Assembly (NCBI GenBank): GCA_029948415.1
Contig: JAJIZT010000001.1
Coordinates: 552,480-616,479, forward strand
Direction: 5' to 3'
DNA: 64,000 bases
From: Cenarchaeum symbiont of Oopsacas minuta
GTDB lineage: Archaea > Thermoproteota > Nitrososphaeria > Nitrososphaerales > Nitrosopumilaceae
In this document: positions 21,802-31,391 of the stretch, piece after piece
Position numbering within the stretch: position 1 is the first letter of the stretch
How the letters are laid out: each line of letters begins with the position of its first letter
The notes under the pieces: model-generated
Seen by the model: the letters and a program-made list of their open reading frames with translations, nothing else
Databases searched by the model: none
Told to the model about the DNA's origin: nothing
Made by a program: the position numbers and the translations under genes

Positions 21802-23493
21802 GTGGATAATATGGAAACAATGTCTGGCTCGGCAGCACTGATGCGTTCAATGGAAAAAGATGGTGTAAAACAGGTATTTGGACTTCCGGGAGGGGCAAAC
21901 CTGCCAATGTATGATGAACTATTCAAATCCAACATACGACATATACTTGTGCGCCACGAACAGTCTGCAGCACATATGGCTGATGGATTCGGTAGAGTAA
22001 GTCGTAAACCTGGAGTCTGTTTTGCAACCTCCGGACCTGGTGCCACCAACATATTGACTGGATTAGCTACGGCACAGGCTGACTCTGCCCCCATGGTGGC
22101 AGTAACAGGACAGGTTCCTGTCAAAATGATTGGACGCGACGCTTTTCAAGAGAGCGACATTATAGGAATGTCAAACCCAGTGGTAAAGTATGCGTTCCAA
22201 CCAAGAAAACCTGAAGAGATGCCACTTGCAGTACAACGCGGATTTTACATTGCAGAGACTGGACGACCCGGACCTGTACTTATCGACGTTCCAAAAGATG
22301 TACAAGAGAACAAAGCACCAATGGAATTTCCAGAAGAATTTCAAATGCGTGGATATCATCCATGGATGGATCCTGACGTGACAGGAATAGAGCGTGCCAT
22401 AAACATGCTCCTCTCCTCGACAAAGCCAATCATACTTGCAGGTGGTGGTACGATAATCTCATCAGCGTTTGCAGAACTGCAGGCAATAGCGGAGATGTTG
22501 GGAATTCCAGTTGTCACAACATTCAAGGGTAAGGGTGCGTTTCCTGAAACACATCCTCTATCAATGGGACCTATAGGAATGCACGGACATGCAGAGGCAA
22601 ATAAAATAATGATCGAAGCAGACTGTGTTCTTGCAATAGGTACTCGATTTTCAGATCGTTCAGTAGGAACGGTGGAAGATTTTGAAAAACAGCTCAAGAT
22701 TATACATATTGACGTAGATCCAGCAGAGATTGGTAAAAATCAAACCGCTAGTGTAGCAATAGTTGGAGATGTGCGTGCATCATTACGTATAATGCTCTCA
22801 CTTTTAGGAAAAAAAGCAAAGCACGAGGATACTGTTTGGCGTAAACACGCAGCAGAAGTAAAATCATATTGGAGGGATAACCTCAAAATACATTCAGGAG
22901 AGATGAGTGCAGCACGCATATTGCGCAAACTCCGTGAGGTTTTACCAAAAGAATCCATAGTAACTACCGAAGTAGGACAGCATCAAATGTGGGCATCGTT
23001 GTTTTTTGATGTGATACAGCCTGGTACGTTCTTTAGTTCTACTGGTCTTGGCACTATGGGGTGGGGATTTCCAGCCGCCATAGGAGCAAAGGTGGCAAAA
23101 CCAGATGTCCCAGTGGTGGACATTGCCGGAGATGGTAGCTTTAACATGACCGAGAATTCACTTGCCACATCTGTATTGGAGGATATCCCTGTGATCGTAT
23201 TTTTAGTAAATAATTTTACTCTTGGAATGGTGGCACAGTGGCAGAGAACGTTTTATGATCGAAGAATGATTGGCGTGGACCAAAAACATTGTCCAGATTA
23301 TGTCGATCTAGCAAAGTCGTATGGTGCACATGGCACAAGAGTACAGTCACTTGATGAGCTCGGCTCTGCGATAAAAGAGGCATTAAGCAGCAATGTGACA
23401 ACTGTGATTGATATTCCAATAGACCCAGAAGAAGATGTACTTCCATTCGTAGCCCCCGGAACTCCATTAAAGGATATGATCCTTCCATCGTAG
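21802..23493 (+). CDS. ilvB: Acetolactate synthase large subunit
   Basis: A 563-residue thiamine-diphosphate enzyme that condenses two pyruvates to acetolactate for valine and leucine, or pyruvate with 2-oxobutyrate for isoleucine. The catalytic Glu lies in RHEQSAAHMADGFGR. The central FAD/binding domain and the ThDP motif GDGSFNMTENSLATSVLEDIPV...NN (GDG-x-NN type) are intact. The length is normal. The start is GTG 21802 or ATG 21811, and ACTTAAAATT lies about 22 nt upstream. It heads the ilvB-ilvN-leuA-leuB operon with no gap between ilvB and ilvN. Confidence 0.96.
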   Translation: MDNMETMSGSAALMRSMEKDGVKQVFGLPGGANLPMYDELFKSNIRHILVRHEQSAAHMADGFGRVSRKPGVCFATSGPGATNILTGLATAQADSAPMVAVTGQVPVKMIGRDAFQESDIIGMSNPVVKYAFQPRKPEEMPLAVQRGFYIAETGRPGPVLIDVPKDVQENKAPMEFPEEFQMRGYHPWMDPDVTGIERAINMLLSSTKPIILAGGGTIISSAFAELQAIAEMLGIPVVTTFKGKGAFPETHPLSMGPIGMHGHAEANKIMIEADCVLAIGTRFSDRSVGTVEDFEKQLKIIHIDVDPAEIGKNQTASVAIVGDVRASLRIMLSLLGKKAKHEDTVWRKHAAEVKSYWRDNLKIHSGEMSAARILRKLREVLPKESIVTTEVGQHQMWASLFFDVIQPGTFFSSTGLGTMGWGFPAAIGAKVAKPDVPVVDIAGDGSFNMTENSLATSVLEDIPVIVFLVNNFTLGMVAQWQRTFYDRRMIGVDQKHCPDYVDLAKSYGAHGTRVQSLDELGSAIKEALSSNVTTVIDIPIDPEEDVLPFVAPGTPLKDMILPS

Positions 23494-23991
23494 ATGATGC
23501 ATGGTATGTTGTCGATACTCTCATTACTAGTGGAAAACAGACCTGGAGTACTCTTCAAGGTTACACACATGTTCCGTTCACGTAACTTTAACATAACTAG
23601 CATCTCTGTTGGAGAGACATCTGATTCAAATTTTTCACGTATGACGATAACTACAAACGGAAATGAAAAACAAGTAAATCAAATTGCAAAACAGCTAGAC
23701 AAGATGATAGATGTCATAAAAGTGGAGAAACTTGATGAACATAGTACTATATACAGAGAATTAATACTATTCAAGATCAAGATTTCAAGCTCTGAAGACA
23801 ATAGAAAAATAAACGATCTTGCAAGAGCATACAATGGAACCATACACGCGGTACGCAAAAATTCAATAATCGTAGAGATGACTGCAACACCTGAACAGAT
23901 AAACGCTTTTGAAAATCTAGTAAAACCATTTGGAATATTACAGACTGCTCGTACCGGAATGGCAGCATTATTACGTGGTAATGATGTATGA
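23494..23991 (+). CDS. ilvN: Acetolactate synthase small (regulatory) subunit
   Basis: A 165-residue ACT-domain protein. The N-terminal ACT domain (LSILSLLVENRPGVLFKVTHMFRSRNFNI) is the valine-binding regulatory part, and the C-terminal half matches ALS_ss_C (ELILFKIKI...AVRKNSIIVEMTATPEQINAF). It activates the large subunit and confers feedback inhibition by valine in characterised homologs. It follows ilvB with no intergenic base and overlaps leuA by 4 bp (ATGA), a pattern of tight translational coupling. Confidence 0.95.
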   Translation: MMHGMLSILSLLVENRPGVLFKVTHMFRSRNFNITSISVGETSDSNFSRMTITTNGNEKQVNQIAKQLDKMIDVIKVEKLDEHSTIYRELILFKIKISSSEDNRKINDLARAYNGTIHAVRKNSIIVEMTATPEQINAFENLVKPFGILQTARTGMAALLRGNDV

Positions 23992-25489
23992 ATGTTCGTA
24001 TATTTGATACCACGTTAAGAGACGGTGAACAAACTCCTGGAGTATCACTTTCACCACAACAAAAACTCGATACGGCTAAAAGGCTTGACGCGTTAGGTGT
24101 AGATGCAATAGAGGCTGGATTTCCAATCATATCCAAAGGAGAACACACGGCAATCAAAATGATATCTGATGCTGGACTAGAAGCTGAGATTTGTGGTCTT
24201 GCACGTGCAAACAAAAAAGATATCGATGCTGTAGTTGATGCAGGACTAGAATATGTGCACACGTTTATTGCTACTTCTGACATACATCTAGAATACAAAC
24301 TGCATATGACGCGCATGGATGCAAAAACAAAGGCTATAGATGCTATAGAATATGCAAAATCACGTGGAATGCAAGTAGAATTTTCTGCCGAAGATGCGAC
24401 TAGAACTGACAGAGTATTTCTACGTGAAATATTTTCAGCTGTGGCAAAAGCAGGAGCTGACCGTTTAGACATTCCAGATACGGTTGGATACTCGACACCA
24501 CAATACATGGCAGAGATCGTACGCGAAACAATAGATGCAACAAATCTCCCAACAAGTGTACATTGCCACAACGACTTTGGATTGGCTGTAGCAAACGCCA
24601 TATCTGGAATACAAGCTGGAGCCAAATGTGCTCATGTGACTATAAACGGAATAGGCGAGAGAGCAGGTAATGCATCACTTGAAGAGTTTACAATGGCGTT
24701 AAAATGCCTTGGATTCGAACAAAAATGGGATACGGGAATAAAATCCGAGCTCTTGTATGAGACTTCGCGATACATCTCTAAAGTTTTTGGCATACCGGTA
24801 CAACCCAACAAGTCTATCGTGGGTGATAATGCATTTGGACATGAATCGGGTATACACACACATGGTATATTGAACAATCCTCTAACTTATGAGCCATCAA
24901 ACCCGAACTAGTGGGAAGAACACGCCTGATGAAGGTAGGAAAACATGCTGGAATGCATGGCATGCTTGCAATGCTATCCGAATTTAATATACATCCAAAT
25001 GATAAAGTGTCTGCAAAGATACTCCAGCAAGTAAAACATACATCTGACCAAGGCAAAAAAATAACTGATGTGGAATTAGCTTCAATAGCAACAAAATACA
25101 TGGGATTGGAATCTTCACGAAAAACTGTAAGACTTGTAGATCTTTCAGTATCGACTGGACTTGACACAACGCCAAATGCCACTGTAACATTGAGCGTTGG
25201 TGGCTCAGAGCATACTTGCACAGCTCAAGGGGTGGGACCTGTAGATGCTGCCCTTGGTGCCATACAAAAGATAACCGATGAGACCTCTAGAATGCGAATA
25301 AAAAAATACAATCTAGACTCGATATCTGGTGGTTCTAATGCCTTGTGCGAGGTTACAGTTGAAGTTGAATATGCATCATCACATACTGTATCTGCAAGAC
25401 ACGTGGGAAAAGATATTGTTACCACAAGTGTAGAGGCAGTACTTGATGCCATAAACTTGGTAATGCTCAAAAGCACAGGGGGTAACTGA
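23988..25489 (+). CDS. leuA: 2-Isopropylmalate synthase (frameshift near 24903)
   Basis: An enzyme of about 500 residues that condenses acetyl-CoA with 2-oxoisovalerate, the first step of leucine synthesis. The catalytic TIM barrel shows RIFDTTLRDGEQTPGVSLS, the metal-binding HCHNDFGLAVAN, and GIGERAGNASLEE. The C-terminal regulatory LeuA_dimer domain starts at about 25100. The first frame ends in a TAG at 24909-24911, whereas homology resumes at once in the +1 frame (PELVGRTRLMKVGKHAG). The break sits in AACCCGAAC: one extra C would restore NPELVGRTR. The lost base lies in a homopolymer, so a sequence error is as likely as a true mutation. Both pieces are otherwise normal. Confidence 0.9.
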
Positions 25490-26513
25490 ATGTACGATAT
25501 ATCGATGATAACTGGTGATGGAATAGGGCCAGAACTTGCCGAATCTGCATCTGCAGTAATCAAAGCACTAGATGAAAAGCTGGGCGTGAAACTTGTTACA
25601 TCAAAACTTGTAGCAGGAGATGCTGCCTTGAAAGATATGGGAAATGCACTACCAAAAGAAACACTAGATGCTATAAAAAACTCAGATGCATGCCTCAAGG
25701 CACCCGTAGGCGAGAGTGCTGCAGCCGTCATAGTCGTACTACGTCGCAAGCTGGACTTGTATGCGAATATTCGCCCAGCAAAATCGTATCCAGGAACAAC
25801 TGCATTGCGCAATGATGTTGATCTAGTAGTAGTACGGGAAAATACAGAGGATCTCTACTCTGGACACGAAATAGATAATGGGTGATTCAGCAATCGCATT
25901 ACGCATAATCTCAAAAAAAGCCTCTTTGCGTATAGCTAAACACGCATTTGATACTGCACTTTGGCGTGAGAGGAAAAATCCTCTCGTTACATGCGTTCAC
26001 AAATCAAATGTAATGGCCGTAACCGATGGCCTCTTTGCTGAGGCGTGCTCTGAGATTGCATCACAGTATCCTAATATTGCATTTGAGCAAATGTATGTAG
26101 ACGCTTGTGCCATGAACCTCATACGAGGTCCACAAGAGTTTGACGTTATAGTTACGACAAATATGTTCGGCGATATACTCTCTGATGAATCCTCACAGAT
26201 TGTAGGAGGTCTTGGAATGGCACCGGCGGCCAATATTGGAGATAATTTTGCGCTATTTGAGCCTGTTCACGGTGCAGCATTTGATATTGCTGGAAGAAAG
26301 GAAGCAAATCCTTCTTCTTTCATACTCTCCATAAAGATGATGCTTGATTGGCTCTCCTCAAAACATTCTGATGATGTGTGTTCTGTCGCTGCAGGCAAGC
26401 TTGAAAATGCAGTATATGGAGCAGTACGGGATGGTGCAAAAACAGTTGATATTGGTGGGTCTATGAACACACTAGAATTTACTGGCGAAGTAATACGTAG
26501 ACTCACGGTCTGA
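25490..26513 (+). CDS. leuB: 3-Isopropylmalate dehydrogenase (frameshift near 25880)
   Basis: A decarboxylating dehydrogenase of the isocitrate/isopropylmalate family, about 340 residues once joined. The N-terminal SMITGDGIGPEL, VRENTEDLYSGHE and, in the second part, TCVHKSNVMAVTDGLF, DVIVTTNMFGDILSDE and FEPVHGAAFDIAG are the expected motifs. The first frame stops at TGA 25883-25885 in AATGGGTGATTC; removing one G gives the continuous DNGDSAIALRI. This is again a single-base homopolymer shift. The context (ilvBN-leuA) favours leuB over isocitrate dehydrogenase, though the homologous families are hard to tell apart by eye. The stop overlaps convergent aspS by 11 bp. Confidence 0.88.
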
Positions 26514-27782
26514 GCCTATCTGGATCACGAGGATACAACACAGCCTCACGAACATTATCAGATCCAGTCAAGACTGACACAAATCTGTCAAGTCCAAGAC
26601 CCCATCCAGAGTGTGGTGGCATACCCCACTCAAAGGTCTCTAGATGATCTGAAAAATCTTTTGGATCTAAACCTTGTTCTTTGAGACGTTCTCTGAGAAC
26701 TGCTGGATCGTGTAGACGTGTTCCTCCAGATGATAACTCTAAATACCCAAACTGCAGATCAAATGAGCGCGAGATATGTCCATCATCATCTTTCTCGCGT
26801 ATGTAAAATGGTTTTAGCTTTAGCGGCCAGTCTGTTAAAAAATAAAACCCAGGGTGGATTTTGCCAGCTGTGCGTAGATGTGCATCTTGCAGATCATCTC
26901 CAAACTCCAACTCTTCACCCTTTTGCGTAACTCTTCTAACAGCTGTGTATACGTCACTCTTTCAAATGGTATCTTTGGAGGTTCTATCTGCCTTCCTAAC
27001 GCTTTTTGTTCTGCATTACAGTTTTCGGCAACATATGAATATACATTAGAGATGATCTTTTCTAGTACGTCCATAACGTCTGTATAGTCCATAAACGCTG
27101 CTTCAATATCTACTGATGAAAATTCTGTCAAATGTCTTCCAGTATGTGAGTTTTCTGCACGATAAAAATTTGCAATCTCATATACGCGTTCTAGCCCAAG
27201 TACCATCTGTTCTTTGTATAACTGTGGACTTTGGGCAAGGTATGCTGTCTGCCCAAAATATTCCAACGAAAAGAGGTTTGCACCACCCTCGCTTGCACTT
27301 GCTATTATTTTTGGTGTTGTAATCTCGATAAAATCTTCTCTCTCCATTGTATTCCGTATAGAATGTAACATATGATGTCTTATTTTGAATATAGCTGCAG
27401 TCTTTTGATTGCGCATATCGAGCGCTCTTGCATTAAGTCTGTTGTCCATGCTGCTCTCTAGTCTTCCAAGTGGATCAACTGGTAACTTGCGTGATGCAAT
27501 GGCCAAAATGGTTATCTTTTCTGCAAGTATCTCAAAGTCATAATCACGCGCCTTTGTCTCTTGTACAGTTCCAGATACTGTAACTGTACTCTGTTTAGTA
27601 ATCTCTTCAGGATACACCTGTCCGCGTACAACAATCTGTATTATGCCAGTGCGATCTCGCAAAGTAAGAAATGACACTTTTGCCATCTTGCGTATATCTT
27701 CTATCCAGCCCCCCAACTCGACTGTCGAACCTATACTGTCTACTTTAATACTAGATATACTCAAAGATCTACCAAATCCCAT
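26503..27782 (-). CDS. aspS: Aspartyl-tRNA synthetase (frameshift near 26930)
   Basis: A class IIb synthetase of archaeal type, about 426 residues when joined, which charges tRNA-Asp and perhaps tRNA-Asn. The N-terminal OB fold reads VELGGWIEDIRKMAKVSFLTLRDRTG. Class II motif 1 is ITTPKIIASASEGGANLF, motif 2 includes YEIANFYRAENSHTGRHLTEF, and motif 3 is GWGLGLDRFV near the C-terminus. The frame is lost in the run CGCAAAAGGGTG (minus strand, near 26930): one more A gives RKKGEELEFGDDLQ. The gene should be essential, so a sequencing error in the A-run is the simplest reading. It is convergent with leuB. Confidence 0.9.
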
Positions 27783-27864
27783 TATTGTGGAAGCATTTGA
27801 TTCGTTTTATTGAGTATTTGCATTTTAGACAAAACAAAAATTGATCTTGTATGAGCATGGCAGT

Positions 27865-28803
27865 ATGGGGCTTGAAATAAAAGGACTTTCTGTTGAATAT
27901 ACGAATGGAGATAAAAAGGTTCACGCACTAGAGAATATTACCTTTGAAATCAAAGATGGTGAATCCGTTGGTATCGCCGGAGAGAGCGCATGTGGCAAAA
28001 GTACTCTTGGATTAACAATAATCCGCTCCCTAAACGGAGGTAATGCTACCGCTGGATACGTATACGTCGACGGTGAGCAGATCCTTTTCATGCCAGAACG
28101 CGAGTTTGACTCAAAGTACAGATGGAAGAAAATCTCTATGGTGTTTCAAGCAGCTGCTAGCTCACTTGATCCTGTATTCTCGGTGGCCGCCCAGTTTGAA
28201 CAGATACTTGATATACATGGTTTTAAGGGAAATAAGAAAAAACTTGTTGCACGATCTCTAGAGTCGGTCGGACTTGAATCTGATATACTAGAAAAATTTC
28301 CACACGAGCTAAGCGGTGGAATGAAACAGAGAGTAGTAATCGCAATGGCGGCAATTTTGAAACCTAGTATAATAATTGTAGATGAGCCCACCACTGCACT
28401 TGATGTTATATTACAAGCACAGATTGTAAATCTATTCAAAGATCTTAAAAAACAAAATATCTCCATACTTTTCATCACACATGATTTGGCAATTCTATCA
28501 GAGATTGCTGACAAGATTGGAATAATGTATGCTGGACAGATGGTTGAATTTGGAAATCTACAAGACATATATGAAAATCCTCTACACCCATACACTGTTG
28601 GATTATTAAAATCAGTACCAACACTTGGAGGAGAAAAACCAAAATTCATATCTGGCACTCCTCCGAATCTCTCAAATCCGCCTATAGGATGTAGATTTGC
28701 TAACAGATGCGAATACGTGATGGAAAAATGTTCAAAAGATCCACTAGAATTTCATACCAAATCTGGATTTGTAAAATGTTGGTTATATGATCCCAAAAAA
28801 TGA
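27865..28803 (+). CDS. Oligopeptide/dipeptide-type ABC transporter ATP-binding protein
   Basis: A 312-residue ABC ATPase of the OppD/DppD type. Walker A is GESACGKST, the signature is ELSGGMKQR, Walker B is IIIVDEPTTALD, and the switch His lies in FITHDLA. The C-terminal oligo_HPY domain is present (YENPLHPYTVGLLKSVP and the cysteine-bearing CRFANRCEYVMEKC...CWL tail, which can hold an iron-sulfur cluster in relatives). No permease or binding protein is adjacent, so its transporter partners are elsewhere. The start at ATG 27865 (MGLEIKGLSVEY) is preferred over an upstream TTG. The stop abuts the stop of a convergent gene. Confidence 0.92.
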   Translation: MGLEIKGLSVEYTNGDKKVHALENITFEIKDGESVGIAGESACGKSTLGLTIIRSLNGGNATAGYVYVDGEQILFMPEREFDSKYRWKKISMVFQAAASSLDPVFSVAAQFEQILDIHGFKGNKKKLVARSLESVGLESDILEKFPHELSGGMKQRVVIAMAAILKPSIIIVDEPTTALDVILQAQIVNLFKDLKKQNISILFITHDLAILSEIADKIGIMYAGQMVEFGNLQDIYENPLHPYTVGLLKSVPTLGGEKPKFISGTPPNLSNPPIGCRFANRCEYVMEKCSKDPLEFHTKSGFVKCWLYDPKK

Positions 28804-29178
28804 CTATGAATGTTTTCTGACTAGACGTGTACACGTGTCTATGATTCTAAGAACTTCTGTGCGAACAACTTTTCTATCGATAGAAACCCAGATGGTAGTT
28901 TTTTTAATTGTAAATGCAATAGTCTGTACTTTTTTACGTTCTTCCCATACAAATTCAACATCACCTAGATTTTTGTCAAAAAACGATTCCATGTCGTTCT
29001 TTAGAGCTACTTGAGAGAAATGATATTTTGTACTATTTGCATCGAGCATGGGTTTTAGATCGTCTCTTCTTTTGTATGCTAAAAGCTCTCCTTTTGAGCC
29101 AATGGCCCCAGCAAATCTGACATGGCGACTCGAACTAGCAATAATGGATAATATCTCGTTATACTTTTTTTGCGTCAT
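28804..29178 (-). CDS. Thaumarchaeal small sensor-like protein (DUF6659-like), paralog 3
   Basis: A 124-residue protein starting MTQKKYNEILSIIA. It shares the strand pair HVRFAGAIGSKGELLAYKRR with the paralogs at 14713 and 15368, then a helical part (DLKPMLDANSTKYHFSQVALKNDMES), and a late strand TIAFTIKKTTIWVSIDR with a closing helix. No active-site motif is visible. The function is unknown. Upstream in-frame ATGs at 29193 and 29211 exist, but the helix begins at 29178. Its stop codon directly abuts that of the ABC ATPase gene. The divergent gap to 29286 holds AT-rich sequence that can host both promoters. Confidence 0.68.
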   Translation of the reverse strand: MTQKKYNEILSIIASSSRHVRFAGAIGSKGELLAYKRRDDLKPMLDANSTKYHFSQVALKNDMESFFDKNLGDVEFVWEERKKVQTIAFTIKKTTIWVSIDRKVVRTEVLRIIDTCTRLVRKHS

Positions 29179-29285
29179 CGAATGTATGTACATATGAGTG
29201 GTTTTTAACAATTTCTAGCATCATAGCATATTAATATGCATGATCGCAATTTTTATAATTAAATACTTCGTGAATATGTGCCTTT

Positions 29286-29924
29286 ATGTTGGACGTTACC
29301 GAACTATTGCCTTTCTCACCTCAAGTCGGGTATGTGGGTCTTGCATTGGTAAGCTTTTTTCTCTCTCTTATTCCATTTGTCCCGTTGCCGTCTTTTGCCT
29401 TTCTTGCCACAATGTCTGCTGGAGATGCATACAACTTGCATGCACTAGCTATAATCTCTGCAGTATTTGCCGCCTCTGCAAAATTAGTAATTTTTTACAT
29501 TGGGTATAATGGCAGACGTATAATGCACAAGTCGACCATCAAGAGAATGCGTCCCATAGAACGAATAGTAAAAAAATATGGTGCAGTTGCAGCTTTTATC
29601 GCCGCTGCAACACCTATACCTGATGATCTTGTATACATTCCTCTAGGCATTGCACGCTATAACCCATTGCGATTTTTCATCTATACACTTGCAGGCAAGT
29701 TTGTAATATCATATGTGACAATAATTCTTTCACACTTTTTGGGCCCATCTGTTATAGGAAGTCTTTCACAACGCATTGACAATCCATCTGATGCGTACAT
29801 TGCAGTGGGTTTACTAGTTGTCATATTGTTTGTCATTGTAATTCTTATGCTCTTTCTTGATTGGACAAAGTTCATCAAACGGTTTGCACCGTGGGCTTTA
29901 GAAGAGGACGAAGAACGCAAGTAA
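29286..29924 (+). CDS. VTT/DedA-type (SNARE-associated) membrane protein
   Basis: A 212-residue integral membrane protein with about five helices. Residues 15-45 (YVGLALVSFFLSLIPFVPLPSFAFLATM) start the VTT domain. The hallmark re-entrant segment is AAFIAAATPIPDDLVYIPLGIARYNPLRFFIYTLAGKF, in place of the canonical F-R-x-x-P-G loop. The last helix is GLLVVILFVIVILMLFLDW. DedA-like proteins act as proton-coupled or lipid-scrambling transporters; the substrate here is unknown. The 3' end overlaps the convergent glycosylase fusion by 50 bp, the largest convergent overlap in the window. Confidence 0.85.
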   Translation: MLDVTELLPFSPQVGYVGLALVSFFLSLIPFVPLPSFAFLATMSAGDAYNLHALAIISAVFAASAKLVIFYIGYNGRRIMHKSTIKRMRPIERIVKKYGAVAAFIAAATPIPDDLVYIPLGIARYNPLRFFIYTLAGKFVISYVTIILSHFLGPSVIGSLSQRIDNPSDAYIAVGLLVVILFVIVILMLFLDWTKFIKRFAPWALEEDEERK

Positions 29925-31050
29925 AATTCCACATTTTTTCAGCTCCTCTGTTTACACCGATGCGTGCAGAAGATTTTATACTATAAACTATATCTTTGCC
30001 ATCTGTAACGTACATCAAATCAGATTTTGTAAGATCTGTTTTACACTGAGATTTTGTAATGTGCATAGCCTGTGCAAGCTTTGCTGGTCCATCAGATATG
30101 CCATAATTTGCGGAATTTTTTTTATGATTTTTTTTGATACGTGCAACATCTCTGTTATGTATCATACGATCTCTGCCATCTAGAGGTTCGATGGCACGTA
30201 TGAGTACTGCACCTGCCTTTGCGGTGTTGGATCTGGCCACTATGTTAAAACAATAATGCATACCATACGTAAAATACACGTACGCTCTACCACATTCTTC
30301 AAACATGGCAGAGTTTCGTTCCGTCTTGCCTCCGTATGCATGACTTGCTTTATCATCTGTATGCTTGTATGCTTCTGTCTCGGTTATTATTCCAGATAAA
30401 ACAGTGCCTCCGATACGTCTGACAAGTTTTTTTCCAAGTAGCTGCCTGGCCACGGTAACTGTATCTCTACAGTAAAATGATCTTGGAAGTGGCGTAAAAT
30501 CTACTGCTCTTGCTACTTTTGCAATATCGTTCTTAAAGATTGGCCAAAGTTTACGATTGTATATTGTGGCTGCTGGATGAATCGTAGCATAATATTTTAC
30601 ACCATTACGAATCTCAACTAGACCACGGTTTTCGGTAATTCCATTTTTTCCAAGTACGGACTGTAGTGCAGTATTGCCCATGACGCATACTATCTTTGGT
30701 TTTAAAACTGTGATCTCATCTGACAAATATTGTGAACATGCTATACGTTCTTTGTCTGTGGGAACTCTATTTTTTGGCGGTCTGCATTTTACCACGTTTG
30801 TAACATATACAGAATCTCTGTCAAGTCCGGCAGATTTTAGTGCCTCGTCAAGTTTTTTTCCAGCATATCCTGCAAACGGTCTACCGTACAAATCTTCACT
30901 TCTTCCTGGTGCCTCTCCTACAAACATTATACTAGAGTGCATATCCCCATTTCCTGGAACTGCTAGCTTTCGTGTTTTACACAAAGCACATTTGGTACAA
31001 GATGAGACTTTTTCTGCAATCGTTTCAAGTGAACCATACTTTTCTCTCAT
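29875..31050 (-). CDS. Fused family-4 uracil-DNA glycosylase and 3-methyladenine (AAG) glycosylase
   Basis: A 391-residue protein with two repair glycosylases in one chain. Residues 1 to about 185 are a family-4 UDG: cluster ligands C18 and C21 (CTKC), catalytic motif GEAPGRSEDLYGRPFAGYAG, NVVKCRPPKN and ACSQYL (further Fe-S cysteines), and the HPAATIYN loop. Residues about 193-391 are an AAG/MPG domain (Pfam PF02245): ARQLLGKKLVRRIGG, ITETEAYKHTDDKASHAYGG with the catalytic Glu, and YVYFTYGMHYCFNIVA. The first removes uracil, the second alkylated purines and hypoxanthine. The join is in frame and not near a homopolymer. Each half has near-normal family length. Confidence 0.9.
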   Translation of the reverse strand: MREKYGSLETIAEKVSSCTKCALCKTRKLAVPGNGDMHSSIMFVGEAPGRSEDLYGRPFAGYAGKKLDEALKSAGLDRDSVYVTNVVKCRPPKNRVPTDKERIACSQYLSDEITVLKPKIVCVMGNTALQSVLGKNGITENRGLVEIRNGVKYYATIHPAATIYNRKLWPIFKNDIAKVARAVDFTPLPRSFYCRDTVTVARQLLGKKLVRRIGGTVLSGIITETEAYKHTDDKASHAYGGKTERNSAMFEECGRAYVYFTYGMHYCFNIVARSNTAKAGAVLIRAIEPLDGRDRMIHNRDVARIKKNHKKNSANYGISDGPAKLAQAMHITKSQCKTDLTKSDLMYVTDGKDIVYSIKSSARIGVNRGAEKMWNFTCVLRPLLKPTVQTV

Positions 31051-31129
31051 GGATTATTATTTCATAAAGCGTCAAATATGTTTTAGTCGTTTTTTGTACT
31101 GTATATGGTATATTGTGGATGCATGGCCA

Positions 31130-31264
31130 TCACCCTGAAAGAGCTGGCATTGTAAAAAAGAATTCATCTTCAAACCCATAATCTGTACTTCCTATGCGTC
31201 TTAGATATGTAAAGTATTTGTTAGCATCCGAGTAGAAATTTTCATCATCTTGAATCAATTCCAT
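31130..31264 (-). CDS. Small acidic protein, 44 residues
   Basis: In the 341-bp gap between the glycosylase and the PINA-like gene, the minus strand holds an intact small frame that begins MELIQDDENFYSDANKYF and ends FFFTMPALSG. It is acidic and aromatic-rich, with no known motif. The coding potential looks reasonable (no rare stops, balanced codons), but the promoter is weak. I list it as a probable small gene. The rest of the gap has only the TATA-like CTAAAATCATAAAGG about 27 nt before the PINA-like start. Confidence 0.45.
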   Translation of the reverse strand: MELIQDDENFYSDANKYFTYLRRIGSTDYGFEDEFFFTMPALSG

Positions 31265-31391
31265 TGACAGATATTACAAAGATTTAGGTTTTTTCATACG
31301 TGGTAAGAGATTCTAGTCAAAGCAGGTTAATTTTTTCAACCAACAGGCATGATGCGCTAAAATCATAAAGGTCGATATTTTATGTACGCAT

